Notes under the pieces: generated by a model
What the model was told of the DNA's origin: nothing
The model's database searches: none
Seen by the model: only the letters and a program-made list of their open reading frames with translations
Source of the DNA: Lichenicoccus sp965213775
GTDB lineage: Bacteria; Pseudomonadota; Alphaproteobacteria; Acetobacterales; Acetobacteraceae
DNA length: 64,000 nt
Direction: 5' to 3'
NCBI GenBank assembly: GCA_965213775.1
Contig: CBDCAC010000002.1
Span: 558,001 to 622,000, forward strand
In this document: one piece after another, positions 25,354 through 33,780 of the stretch
Layout of the letters: every line of letters starts with the position of its first letter
Numbering within the stretch: the stretch's first letter is position 1
Program-made: the position numbers and the translations under genes

Positions 25354-26784
25354 ATGGACGTCGCCGTTCTGCCGCGGATTGAGACCAATATCCCAGCACG
25401 CCTCGACCGGCTGCCTTGGAGCCGCTTCCATCTGGCGGTCATCGCAGCGCTGGGCGTGACCTGGATCCTCGACGGTCTCGAGGTTACCATTGTGGGCTCG
25501 ATTGGGCCCGCGTTGGAAGATCGCGGCGCGCTCAACCTCACCGCAAGCGACATCGGTGAATCGGCCTCCGCCTACATCGCCGGCGCCGTCGTGGGCGCAC
25601 TCTTCTTCGGCTGGCTGACCGACCGGGTCGGGCGAAAAGCGGTGTTCGCGGTCACGCTAGGCGTCTACGTCATCGGCGTGCTCGGCTCGGCCTGCTCGGT
25701 GAACCTTATGACCTTCGCATTGTCGCGGATGCTGACGGGCATTGGCATCGGCGGCGAATACGCGGCGATCAACTCCGCCGTTGACGAGATGACCCCCGCC
25801 GCCATGCGCGGCCGGGTCAATCTTGCGGTAAACGCCAGCTACTGGGCCGGCGCCGGCCTCGGCGCGGTGGCGTCGCTGCTGGTCACGAACCACGTTCTGG
25901 TGCCGCCGAACCTTGGTTGGCGTCTGGGATTCGCAGTCGGTGGCCTGCTTGGCCTGCCGGTGATCTTCCTCCGCCGCCTTGTCCCTGAAAGCCCGCGCTG
26001 GCTGGTCACCCACGGCTACACCGCCGAGGCAGAAGCGGGCACCAGCAGGATTGAGGGCGCGGTGCGCCGGCTCGGCCACACGCTTCCGCCGCCGAAGGGG
26101 TCGCTCTCGATTCGGCCGCGCCGCAGTTACGGTCTTGGAAGCGTCCTGCACGCCATGTTCGTCACCCACCGCAAGCGCAGCCTGCTGGTGATGGTGCTGA
26201 TGTTGAGCCAGGCGTTCCTCTTTAACGCGATTTTTTTCACCTATGGACTGGTGCTGACGAAGTTCTACGCGGTGCCGGTCGATCGCATCGGCTTGCACAT
26301 CCTGCCGCTGGCCGCCGGCAACCTGCTCGGGCCGTTCATCCTAGGGCCACTCTTCGACAGTCTCGGCCGGCGCCGGATGATCGGTGGCACGTTCGCGGCG
26401 TCTGCCATCCTACTGACAATCACTGCGGTGCTGTTCGGGCTTGGCCTGCTCGACGCATTCACCCAGACGCTGTTATGGATGGCAATCTTCTTCGTGTCGT
26501 CTTCGGCTGCCTGCGGCGCCTACCTGACAGCCAGCGAAATCTTTCCGCTTGAAACGCGTGCCATGGCGATCGCCGTGTTCTACGCCTTCGGCACGGCCAT
26601 CGGCGGACTTGCCGCACCGACGGTGCTGGGCCTGCTGATCGGCACCGGCGAGGCATGGTCGGTTAGCATCGGCTACTTCGTCGCGGCCATTCTTATGGGT
26701 TGCGGAGCTATCGCCGAATTTACGATCGGCATTGATGCCGAAGGCAAATCGCTTGAGGACGTCGCGCAAGTGCTGTCTGCCTGA
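25354..26784 (+). CDS. MFS transporter, metabolite:H+ symporter type
   Basis: 476-residue major facilitator with 12 predicted membrane segments. Signatures: LGVTWILDGLEVTIVGSIGP in TM1 (Asp of the sugar/aromatic-acid symporter branch), GALFFGWLTDRVGRKAVFAV between TM2 and TM3, GIGIGGEYAAINSAVDEMTP in TM4, PESPRWLV after TM6, and a late SEIFPLETRAMAIA. This arrangement is like sugar-phosphate or aromatic-acid H+ symporters; substrate unknown. The ATG at 25354 has AGGGGG six bases upstream and is better than the in-frame ATG at 25285. It is intact within an otherwise decayed region. Confidence 0.92.
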   Translation: MDVAVLPRIETNIPARLDRLPWSRFHLAVIAALGVTWILDGLEVTIVGSIGPALEDRGALNLTASDIGESASAYIAGAVVGALFFGWLTDRVGRKAVFAVTLGVYVIGVLGSACSVNLMTFALSRMLTGIGIGGEYAAINSAVDEMTPAAMRGRVNLAVNASYWAGAGLGAVASLLVTNHVLVPPNLGWRLGFAVGGLLGLPVIFLRRLVPESPRWLVTHGYTAEAEAGTSRIEGAVRRLGHTLPPPKGSLSIRPRRSYGLGSVLHAMFVTHRKRSLLVMVLMLSQAFLFNAIFFTYGLVLTKFYAVPVDRIGLHILPLAAGNLLGPFILGPLFDSLGRRRMIGGTFAASAILLTITAVLFGLGLLDAFTQTLLWMAIFFVSSSAACGAYLTASEIFPLETRAMAIAVFYAFGTAIGGLAAPTVLGLLIGTGEAWSVSIGYFVAAILMGCGAIAEFTIGIDAEGKSLEDVAQVLSA

Positions 26785-26861
26785 CCCCGCACGCTTGCTT
26801 AGGTCAACGATGGGCGCCTGGTCCACGCAGTGTGCATGCAGATGACCGGCTGATCGCCGGC

Positions 26862-26910
26862 TGGAGCGGGCGAAAGGATTCGCACCCTCGACCCCAATCT
26901 TGGCAAGGTG
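26862..26910 (-). mobile_element. Decayed copy of the tRNA-Gly 3' half: probable distal attachment site
   Basis: 49 bases match the 3' part (T arm, acceptor, CCA and anticodon right half) of the intact tRNA-Gly(GCC) at 36223-36297 in the same orientation, with three differences (T loop TGCGAAT instead of TTCGAAT, plus two others). The 5' half is absent. Direct copies of a tRNA 3' end on both sides of a segment are the hallmark of integrase-mediated insertion, and the geometry fits an element inserted at the 3' end of the tRNA gene. Confidence 0.8.
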
Positions 26911-27018
26911 CCCGAGAAGTCTACGCCAGGGCATCCGGTGGTTCGCCACGCTGCGCTAACCTACTAAAACGTTGCTGGAACCTAGACTTTGACCTGCCGA
27001 CAGCACGCCACGGTAATT

Positions 27019-27043
27019 CCCCCCCCCCCCCCCCCCCCCCCCC
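27019..27043 (+). repeat. Homopolymer of 25 cytosines
   Basis: An uninterrupted run of 25 C in non-coding sequence about 110 bases inside the left edge of the island. Such a run is rare in chromosomes and prone to slippage or assembly error; its exact length should not be trusted. Confidence 0.9.
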
Positions 27044-27126
27044 GCGGAGCCGGCCATCCTGCTTCCAAGCGTTCTAAAAACCCACCTCGGTAGCAGATTG
27101 GTGCAAGCGCTTGGCAGGCAAGGAAA

Positions 27127-27438
27127 CTCGCGAAACGCGTGCTGAAGGGTTTGAAACCGTCGAAGGTTTGAGTCCTGGGGTCCGATCTCTTCGTCTGGGA
27201 TCGCGAGCTGAAAGGCTTTGGCGTCCGGGTCAGTCCCCAGGCGAGGTGCCTGGATCATGAGCACGCCAACGCAAACATCTTGGCTCCAGCCCCAAATACA
27301 TTACGTTACCAGAACGTATCACTATTGCGCTGGTCTCTATCATTCTGGCGCGCGTCCTTGAAGGAGATTTACGGGGGGCTTGGGTGGTGCTTCCCCTACG
27401 GTCGGACGTATGGCGCAAAGAGTAGCCCCCTGACCTAG
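27127..27438 (+). pseudogene. Tyrosine-type phage integrase, N-terminal remnant
   Basis: The frame from 27127 reads LAKRVLKGLKPSKV, a TGA, then VLGSDLFVWDRELKGFGVRV followed by SP. This is the arm-binding N-terminus of P4/DUF4102-like integrases (LTKRxVDxLxP...FVWDxELKGFGVRVxPSG). After about 27245 the resemblance is lost although the frame stays open to 27438; the catalytic domain with its R-H-R-Y residues is missing. It starts about 220 bases from the tRNA fragment and reads into the island, as expected for the element's own integrase. Confidence 0.7.
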
Positions 27439-27510
27439 CGCCCAGGCGGGCCGTTCCGCGAGCGTCTTCTCCACCCGGTAAGGCTCGAACTTGGCGTCCT
27501 CCGTATCGCT

Positions 27511-27645
27511 TCAATGGGCTTCGTCACTGACGCCGTCGGGGCTTTTCATCCAAGGGCGGCACGCCTCGATCGCCGAGGTCAGCACGACGCCTCGGACGCT
27601 GCCAATGAAGCCGGTCCCCCCCCCCACCAACATAGTCTTCGTCAT
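27511..27645 (-). pseudogene. N-terminal scrap of an NAD(P)-binding (SDR/NmrA-like) protein
   Basis: A 44-codon frame MTKTMLVGGGTGFIGSV... carries the GGTGFIG nucleotide loop of extended short-chain dehydrogenases but ends after 44 codons, far short of the family. A run of 10 C at 27616-27625 encodes part of the glycine loop. It lies directly downstream of the TetR remnant on the same strand, a common regulator-SDR pairing. The call rests on one motif only. Confidence 0.4.
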
Positions 27646-27692
27646 CGCCGGCCCGTCATGGCCGTCTGGTCAGTCGTGTTTTGATCAGAAGT

Positions 27693-28050
27693 TCAGGCGA
27701 TGATCCTCGACAGGGCTGCGAAGCCGGAGCGCCCGTGGTCGTGCGCGTTTGCCGGGTGACGGATGATGAAATCGATCGTCGCGTCTGCCAGCGCGCTCAT
27801 CAGGGCGACGACCAGCGCCAAGAGCGCGTCGCATCGGGCCGGTCGCATGGCAGTTATCTCGGCCTTGAGCTTCCTATAAAGCTGGTTGAACAGGTCACCC
27901 TTGGTCTCGAAGTAGGTGAACAGCGAGCCGTCGGAAACGCCCGCCTCCTTCGATCATCGCCGTAGGCGCCCCAAGCCGCTGGGATGCGATCACCCGAACC
28001 GCTGCCGATAGGATTGCGCTTTGCCTGTCGTCGCTTTTTACCCGGGCCAC
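27693..28050 (-). pseudogene. TetR-family regulator remnant, frameshifted and truncated
   Basis: Minus-strand text reads VARVKSDDRQSAILSAAVRV then IASQRLGAPTAMI, then after a one-base shift KEAGVSDGSLFTYFETKGDL and FNQLYRKLKAEI. This is a TetR N-terminal DNA-binding domain with the conserved SDGSLFTYFxTKxxL. The ligand domain is cut after about 110 residues. A separate, intact TetR gene lies 370 bases away. Confidence 0.65.
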
Positions 28051-28416
28051 TCAGCTGAGCCCTATTACGGCAGAGACCATGGGAGAGCGTCCAGTCAGTC
28101 AACGAGAGCTTCGTGGGGCGCTAAGACGATCGCCTAGCCGTCTGGCAACGTCTGGCGCCGCGTGCGCGCGAGATCGCTGTCTCGCGATGGCTAATGCTAG
28201 TCTTCCTCGCCGCCGCTGGCTTTAATCACGCAGACGCGGGCGCCAACGCCGACACTGGCAACCTCTCCCTGGCATCGGCCGCCGTCAGCTCGGAGTGGCA
28301 ACACGGCTGCTGCAAACCCGCTAAAAAAGTTAACCTGTAGCTCACCGCCTAGATACCAAACCCATGATCCTGTCGGACCAACGACGCGGATTAGGCGGCG
28401 GCCGAGGGGCTCCTGT
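28051..28416. other. Non-coding gap inside the island
   Basis: 365 bases between the TetR remnant and the intact TetR gene. Open frames exist on both strands but none shows a motif or a ribosome site; I see no feature here. Confidence 0.4.
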
Positions 28417-29118
28417 CTAGCGTCGGCCGTGCGGACCGTCACGGCGCTGGCGGACGCTCTTGCTAGTGCGAGGCGGTTGGTGGTCTGTTGCAGCCTTTGC
28501 CGCGCTGGTCTCGAGACCGCGAAGAAAGAAAGCGACACCGTTTCGAACGCGGCTTTCGATGTCTGCTTGCGGCTTTCCCGGGTCTGACAGGTAAAACAGT
28601 CGTTCCATCAGCAGGTCCCCCACCGTCGTTGCGAACAGCACGCGCGATAATCGGCGCAGCTCGTCCGCGGGGAACGTCCAATGTTGAGCGATAGCCTCTG
28701 CACTGAGGAACGAATCGAGCGCTTCGAGGTCCCGCTCGATGGCGATCCGCCGGAAGGCGTCGGATAACACCGGTGCGTCCTTGCCGCCAGCTATGATCAT
28801 GCGAGCCAGCGCGACGTGTTCCGGCGTCAAGACCTTGCTGGCAAAGGGCAGCATGACGCTGATGAGCCTTTCCTCGACGGTTCGGCCGCCCACTGTCTGC
28901 GGCCAGGGCAAGCCAGAAAATCGGCTGTGCAGCATCATTTCAAGCAAAGAAAGCTTGGAGGGGAATAGTTGATAAAGCGTCTTCTTCGATACGCCTGCGG
29001 CCCGTGCAATGTCGTCCATCGTCGTCGATGCGTATCCATCACGCAGGAACATAGCCGCCGCAGTGTCGAGTAGCAGGGCGTGGCGGTCCGGAGTGCCTTC
29101 GCTGCGAGTTCTGGCCAT
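28417..29118 (-). CDS. TetR/AcrR-family transcriptional repressor
   Basis: 233-residue TetR regulator. The N-terminal helix-turn-helix is complete: LLDTAAAMFLRDGYASTTMDDIARAAGVSKKTLYQLFPSKLSLLEM. The C-terminal ligand domain (about residues 75-200) resembles AcrR-like regulators of efflux pumps (LARMIIAGGKDAPVLSDAFRR). The start chosen is the ATG at 29118 (MARTRSEGT). It is divergent from a gutted RND-pump locus, with a palindromic operator between them, so it probably controlled that pump and itself; it may still act on the EmrAB-type operon downstream (inference). Confidence 0.9.
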   Translation of the reverse strand: MARTRSEGTPDRHALLLDTAAAMFLRDGYASTTMDDIARAAGVSKKTLYQLFPSKLSLLEMMLHSRFSGLPWPQTVGGRTVEERLISVMLPFASKVLTPEHVALARMIIAGGKDAPVLSDAFRRIAIERDLEALDSFLSAEAIAQHWTFPADELRRLSRVLFATTVGDLLMERLFYLSDPGKPQADIESRVRNGVAFFLRGLETSAAKAATDHQPPRTSKSVRQRRDGPHGRR

Positions 29119-29155
29119 TGTCTCCCGTCCGCTCGGAACGTATTGACGCAAGGGT

Positions 29156-29196
29156 GGAAACTACCTAGTTTCCGTTTCAGAAACTAGTGGGTTTCC
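29156..29196. promoter_or_regulatory. TetR operator palindromes
   Basis: GGAAACTACCTAGTTTCC (29156-29173) is a perfect inverted repeat with 8-base arms. It is followed by GTTTCAGAAAC and AAACTAGTGGGTTTCC, giving further half-sites of the same GGAAAC/GTTTCC type up to 29196. It lies between the divergent tetR gene and the pump remnant, the standard position for an autoregulated TetR operator. Confidence 0.7.
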
Positions 29197-29197
29197 G

Positions 29198-30478
29198 ATG
29201 GCGTTCTTCAGCGGCTACGCCGGCGTGATCTACCGCCAGTTCGCCGTCACCGTCTTCGCCGCGATGGCGCTATGGGTCGCAATCGCGCTGATCTTCACCT
29301 CGGCACTCTGCGCCACTCTGCTCAAGCCGCACGACGCCACGGTGGCGCCGCGGCGTCGCCTACCGCCGGGCGTGTGGTTCAACCGGCAATTCGATCGTGC
29401 GCGGGCGCTCTACGACCGCGCCGTCGACGTCATCTTGCGCCGCGTCTGGTTGGCGCTGGCGGCGTTCCTCGGCCTGGCCGCGGTGCTGGTGCTGCTGTTC
29501 CTGCGCCTGCCCGGCGGTTTCCTGCCGGACGAAGACCAGGGCATCATCTTCGCCAAGATCATCATGCCGCCCGGCACCAGCGCTGAGGCCACCGCCGGCG
29601 TCGCGGACCGTGTCGTAACGGCGCCGTCCCTGGCCGAGGCCGAGAGTTCAGTGCGCACCACCGAGGCCAGCCTTGCGCAGTGTCGGCGCAAAGCCGCGCA
29701 GGACGAGAACGCGCTGCACCTGCTGCTCGGCGCCTCCTTGCCCCCGGCGCTGCAGGCTGCCCTCGACCGCCAGGACTCACTCGAAGGCCGCCCGCCGTTT
29801 CCGCAGGCTGCTGCCGGGCTGCCGTCCGACCTGATCCTGCGGCGACCCGACATCCGCTCGGCCGGTCACACTCTGCTGTCGGCGAACGCCAGCATCGGCG
29901 CCGCGCGAGCAAATTTCTTTCCCCAACTCACCGTGACCGCGTCCGGCGCCGCCGTCGGCAACGACTTGAGCAACCTGTTCCGCGCCAGGCAGGGCAACTG
30001 GTCCTTTGCGCCCTCGGTCAGCCTGCCGATCCTCGATTGGGGCGTCGCCGACGCCAAGCTGGACTACGCCCGCTCGCAGAAGCGTAGCGAGGTCGCCAGC
30101 TACGGCAAGGCGGTGCAGACCGGCTTCCGCGAGGTGTGCGATGCGCTGGCCGCGCAGAGCACGTATCGTGAGCAGCCCGATGCGGAACGCAAGCTCGTCG
30201 CGGCCGACCAGCGAAACTACGACCTGTCGCTGACGCGTTTTCACGCCGGCACCGACACTTATGTCAGCACGCTGGTGGCGCAGCGCTCTCTGTTCTCCGC
30301 CCAGCTCGACCTGATCTCGAACCACTCGTCGCAGCTGAAAAGCCAGACCACGTTGTTTAAGGTGTTGGGCGGCGGCTGGCAGAACGCGTTCGCGTTCGCC
30401 GGTCCCGGCTGGACGCACGCTGCAGGATGTTGCCTCGTACGCGCCGTCGTCAATCTCGATCATCATGCAGCATTATGA
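29198..30478 (+). pseudogene. In-frame chimera: RND transporter fragment joined to outer-membrane-factor fragment
   Basis: One open frame of 426 codons made of two unrelated pieces. Residues 1 to about 147 match the middle of an AcrB-type RND pump (VIYRQFAVTVFAAMAL, ALCATLLKP, WFNRQFDRA, LPGGFLPDEDQG, MPPGTSAEAT), roughly AcrB 456-604. Residues from about 149 to 405 match the C-terminal half of a NodT/OprM outer membrane factor (LPSDLILRRPDIRSAGHTLL, ANFFPQLTVTASG, LPILDWGVADAKLDYARSQK). The membrane fusion gene, most of the pump and the first half of the OMF are gone. The ATG abuts the operator and has no ribosome site. A deletion product, probably not functional. Confidence 0.85.
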
Positions 30479-30594
30479 CGAAGGCAGACGAACCATGATG
30501 GACGGGTTGAGAGCCAAGGCCCGTTGCGTATCAGGAAACTGGTGAGGGTAAGCCACTCGCATCGAACCTACAGAGAGTGCTGGAGAGAGAACAC

Positions 30595-30834
30595 GTGAAC
30601 GTCACCAATCGTCTGCCGCAGCGCGTGCGCCACGATGCCAAGCTGCGGCTGCTGCAAGTCGTGCGGGTGGATCAGCTTCCCCCGAATGCGCCGCGTCGTG
30701 CTCGGCGGCGAGCCGCTGGCCGGTCACACTTTGCCCGGCTTCACCTTGGCTGCCCCAGACGACCACGTGAAGGTGCTGTTCCCAACAGCCGGTCATGGGC
30801 GCCATCGAGCCTGCCCAGTAAGTCTCTATTGATG
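30595..30834 (+). pseudogene. Siderophore-interacting FAD-binding protein, N-terminal remnant
   Basis: GTG at 30595 behind GGAGAG reads VNVTNRLPQRVRHDAKLRLL then QVVRVDQLPPN; after a one-base shift it continues MRRVVLGGEPLAGHTLPGF and DDHVKVLFP. This matches the N-terminus of ViuB/SIP siderophore-interacting ferric reductases (RxxRRVxLxGExLxGF...DDHVKVFFP). The remaining two thirds, including the NAD-binding part, are missing. Confidence 0.7.
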
Positions 30835-30856
30835 ACCATTCCGTAATCAAAACATA

Positions 30857-32221
30857 ATGGGGTTGGGCAAATTGGGCTTGGCACAGGATGATATCGACAT
30901 CGCACCGGCGGCGAGGACGAGGACGGACACCGCTCTCGACAGAACGCCGTTCTGGTCGGGATCGCCGTCGTCGGTTCGCGACCATCTCCGCCCGGACAGC
31001 CCAGCGTCTTTCAAGCGCGGCGGCCGTCCTGATCAGCAGGTTGCTGAGAAGGACACCCCCGGCGAGGATGGTCAACGCGAGAGAAGGCAGTCCGGCGGGA
31101 GCGGCCAAGAACGCGACGAGGGCGGGGACGGCGACCAGGACGAGAGCGACGACGGGGATGGCGCAGAAGGCGGCAAGAGCGGCAAGAAGGCGAGTCGCTG
31201 GCCAATCGTGATCCTGATCGTCATCGCCGTCTTCGTCGTCATCGCCGGAGCGGTTTATTGGTTCTTGACCCGCAACGACGTGTCGACCGACGACGCCTAC
31301 ACGGAGGGCGATGCCGTGGCGATCGCGCCGCACGTCGCCGGCTACGTCGTCGCGCGCTTCGTCAACGACAACGAGTTCGTCAAGGCCGGCGAGCTGATGC
31401 TGCAGATCGACCCGCGGGATTACATTCATGCACGCGACCAGGCCCGCGCCAACCTGGACTTAGCGCGGGCCCAGCTGCGCGCCGCCGAGATCGACCTCGC
31501 GATGTCCAGGGTGCGATACCCTTCGGATCGCCGCCAATCCGAGGCGCAGCTTGATCAGGCGCGGGCGAACCAGTTTAACGCCGGTCGCGAATATCATCGC
31601 CAGCGCACCGTCGACCAGCGCGCCACCACGCAATCCGCGGTGGACCAGGCGACTGCGCAATTCCGCTCCACCACCGACACCATGAAGGTGATGGCGGCGC
31701 AGCTGCAGGTCGCCGCCCTGGTCGGGCCGAACATCGCGGCCTCCGAAAGCACCTTGAAGCAGCGGCAGGCACAGGTCGAGCAGGCGACGGCAAACCTCGC
31801 GCAGGCGGAATTGAACCTATCCTACACAAAGGTTCGCGCGCCGCAGGACGGCACGATCACCCAGCGCAACGTCGACGTCGGCACCTATGCTCAAGTCGGT
31901 CAGCAGGTGTTCTACGTGACCTCGCCCAACGCCTGGATCGTCGCTAACTTCAAGGAAACCCAGCTCAACCGCATGCATGTCGGTCAGCACGTTGCGATCC
32001 ACGTCGATGCCTTTCCGGACCTGAGATTGCACGGTCATGTCGACAGCTTCCAACAGGGCGCGGGCGCCCGCTTCACCGCCTTTCCGTCCGAGAACGCGAC
32101 CGGCAACTACGTCAAGATCGTTCGGCGCCTGCCGGTGAAGATCATCATCGACGACGGCATCGATCCGCAACGCGGCCTGCCGCTTGGCCTCTCGGTCGAA
32201 CCGACGGTGGACGTGAAGTGA
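30857..32221 (+). CDS. emrA: EmrA/HlyD-type membrane fusion protein of a tripartite efflux pump
   Basis: Periplasmic adaptor linking an MFS pump to an outer-membrane channel. 454 residues as called: a long hydrophilic cytoplasmic lead, very acidic at about 70-110, one membrane segment (WPIVILIVIAVFVVIAGAVY, about 115-135), the barrel-sandwich half VSTDDAYTEGDAVAIAPHVA and GYV, a coiled-coil hairpin (about 190-300), LSYTKVRAPQDGTI, and the beta-barrel with VIANFKETQLNRM-like text. The true start could lie further in because the first 60 residues are atypical and there is no clear ribosome site. The stop overlaps the next start (GTGA), so it is translationally coupled to the EmrB-like gene. Confidence 0.9.
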   Translation: MGLGKLGLAQDDIDIAPAARTRTDTALDRTPFWSGSPSSVRDHLRPDSPASFKRGGRPDQQVAEKDTPGEDGQRERRQSGGSGQERDEGGDGDQDESDDGDGAEGGKSGKKASRWPIVILIVIAVFVVIAGAVYWFLTRNDVSTDDAYTEGDAVAIAPHVAGYVVARFVNDNEFVKAGELMLQIDPRDYIHARDQARANLDLARAQLRAAEIDLAMSRVRYPSDRRQSEAQLDQARANQFNAGREYHRQRTVDQRATTQSAVDQATAQFRSTTDTMKVMAAQLQVAALVGPNIAASESTLKQRQAQVEQATANLAQAELNLSYTKVRAPQDGTITQRNVDVGTYAQVGQQVFYVTSPNAWIVANFKETQLNRMHVGQHVAIHVDAFPDLRLHGHVDSFQQGAGARFTAFPSENATGNYVKIVRRLPVKIIIDDGIDPQRGLPLGLSVEPTVDVK

Positions 32222-33780
32222 GTGGCAGCAAGGGCGGACCGAACCCCTACCTGATCGCGATCGTGGTGACGCTTGCGGCATTCATGGAGGTGACCGACAC
32301 CACGATCGTGAACGTCTCGCTGCCCTACATCGCCGGCGACCTCGGCGTCAGCACCGACAATGCCGCCTGGACGCTGACAACCTATCTCGTTGCGAACGGC
32401 ATCACGCTGACCGTCAGCGCTTCGCTCAGCAAGCATCTCGGACGCAAGAAGTATTTTCTGATCTCGATCATCGGCTTCACGATGGCGTCGTTCGCCTGCG
32501 GCCTGGCGACGAGCTTCGGCGAGTTGCTGCTGTTCCGAGCCCTGCAGGGTTTGTTCGGCGGTGGGCTGCAACCAATGCAGCAATCGATCATCCTCGACAC
32601 CTTTCCGCCGGACCAGCGGCAAAAGGCGCTTTCCATCACCGCCGTCGCCACCATCATCGCTCCGGTCGTTGGACCGCTGATCGGCGGCTATCTGACCTTC
32701 GATCTCTCCTGGCATTGGATTTTTCTGATCAACGTCCCGATCGGGATCGCAACGGTGTTCGGCGTCGTCTCGCTTATCGAGGACACTGCCGAGATGAAGA
32801 AGGCGATGCGCCGCGCGCCGCCGTTCGATTGGACCGGAACTATCTTTATCGCCCTCGCCCTCGGCTGCATGGAGCTCGGCGCCGATCGCGGGGAGGATTA
32901 CGACTGGCTGTCCTCGACCTTTGTCCAGATCATGTTCACCCTGTCGGTCATCGGCTACGTCGGCGGCGTGTTCTACCTTTTGTATGCGAAGCACCCGGTG
33001 GTGGACCTGCGCGTGTTCAAGGACCGCAACTTCGCGCTGTCCTGGTACGGCATGGCGATGATGGGCTTCTCGCTCTACGCCGGCGCGATCGTCATGCCGC
33101 TGTTCGCCCAGGACGTGCTCGGCTACAACTCGGTGTTGGCCGGCTGGGTACTGGCGCCTGGGGCGCTCGTGCTGTGCCTGTTGATCCCGGTCGTGAGCAT
33201 CGCGCTGAACGTCATCCCGGTAAAATGGATCGTCACTGCTGGCGGGATCGCGCTCGCGGCATCGTTCTACTATTCGATGGACTTGGTCCCCGATCTCGAC
33301 TTCTTCCACGTCGCGCTGTTTCGGGCCGCACAGACGGCGGCGCTGTCGTTGCTGTTCGTGCCGCTCAGCTCGAGCGCCTACTCCACCATCCCGCCCGAGC
33401 TGAAAGAGGACGCGGCAAGCCTGTTCACGATGGCGCGTAACGTTTATGGCGGCGTCGGGATCTCGATCGGCACCGCGCTGGTCACCGACCATCAGCAGAT
33501 CAGGCAGGCGCACCTCGTCAAGTATCTCGACCAGACGCATCAGCCGTATAACGCGCTGCTGCAATCGGTCCAGCAGGCCGCCATCACCTACGGCAGCGCC
33601 GCGGCGCGAGCAGCGGCCTCGGCGCCGGGCCAAGTGTTCCAGATGTTGCAGGAGCAGACGAGCACGCTTGCCTACCTCGACGTGTTCTTCATCATCTCGC
33701 TGCTGTCGCTGAGCATCTCGGCAGCCGGCATCTTCATGTCGAACGTGACCCCTGGCGCGGGTGGCGGAGGTGGCGGTTGA
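32218..33780 (+). CDS. emrB: EmrB-type MFS efflux permease (DHA2 family)
   Basis: Drug:H+ antiporter of 520 residues with 14 predicted membrane segments. Signatures: FMEVTDTTIVNVSLPYIAGD in TM1 (DHA2 motif), WTLTTYLVANGITL, LLLFRALQGLFGGGLQPMQQ in TM4, and VVGPLIGGYLTFDLSWHWIF (motif C with the GP pair). It starts with GTG at 32218 inside the emrA stop and ends overlapping the OMF gene start. Together the three genes form a complete efflux system exporting unknown compounds across both membranes. The gene is intact, unlike most of the island. Confidence 0.94.
   Translation: MSGSKGGPNPYLIAIVVTLAAFMEVTDTTIVNVSLPYIAGDLGVSTDNAAWTLTTYLVANGITLTVSASLSKHLGRKKYFLISIIGFTMASFACGLATSFGELLLFRALQGLFGGGLQPMQQSIILDTFPPDQRQKALSITAVATIIAPVVGPLIGGYLTFDLSWHWIFLINVPIGIATVFGVVSLIEDTAEMKKAMRRAPPFDWTGTIFIALALGCMELGADRGEDYDWLSSTFVQIMFTLSVIGYVGGVFYLLYAKHPVVDLRVFKDRNFALSWYGMAMMGFSLYAGAIVMPLFAQDVLGYNSVLAGWVLAPGALVLCLLIPVVSIALNVIPVKWIVTAGGIALAASFYYSMDLVPDLDFFHVALFRAAQTAALSLLFVPLSSSAYSTIPPELKEDAASLFTMARNVYGGVGISIGTALVTDHQQIRQAHLVKYLDQTHQPYNALLQSVQQAAITYGSAAARAAASAPGQVFQMLQEQTSTLAYLDVFFIISLLSLSISAAGIFMSNVTPGAGGGGGG

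Noticed and set aside
28197..28538. A 113-codon minus-strand frame in the island gap
   Set aside because: No ribosome site and no motif; its start overlaps the end of the TetR gene.
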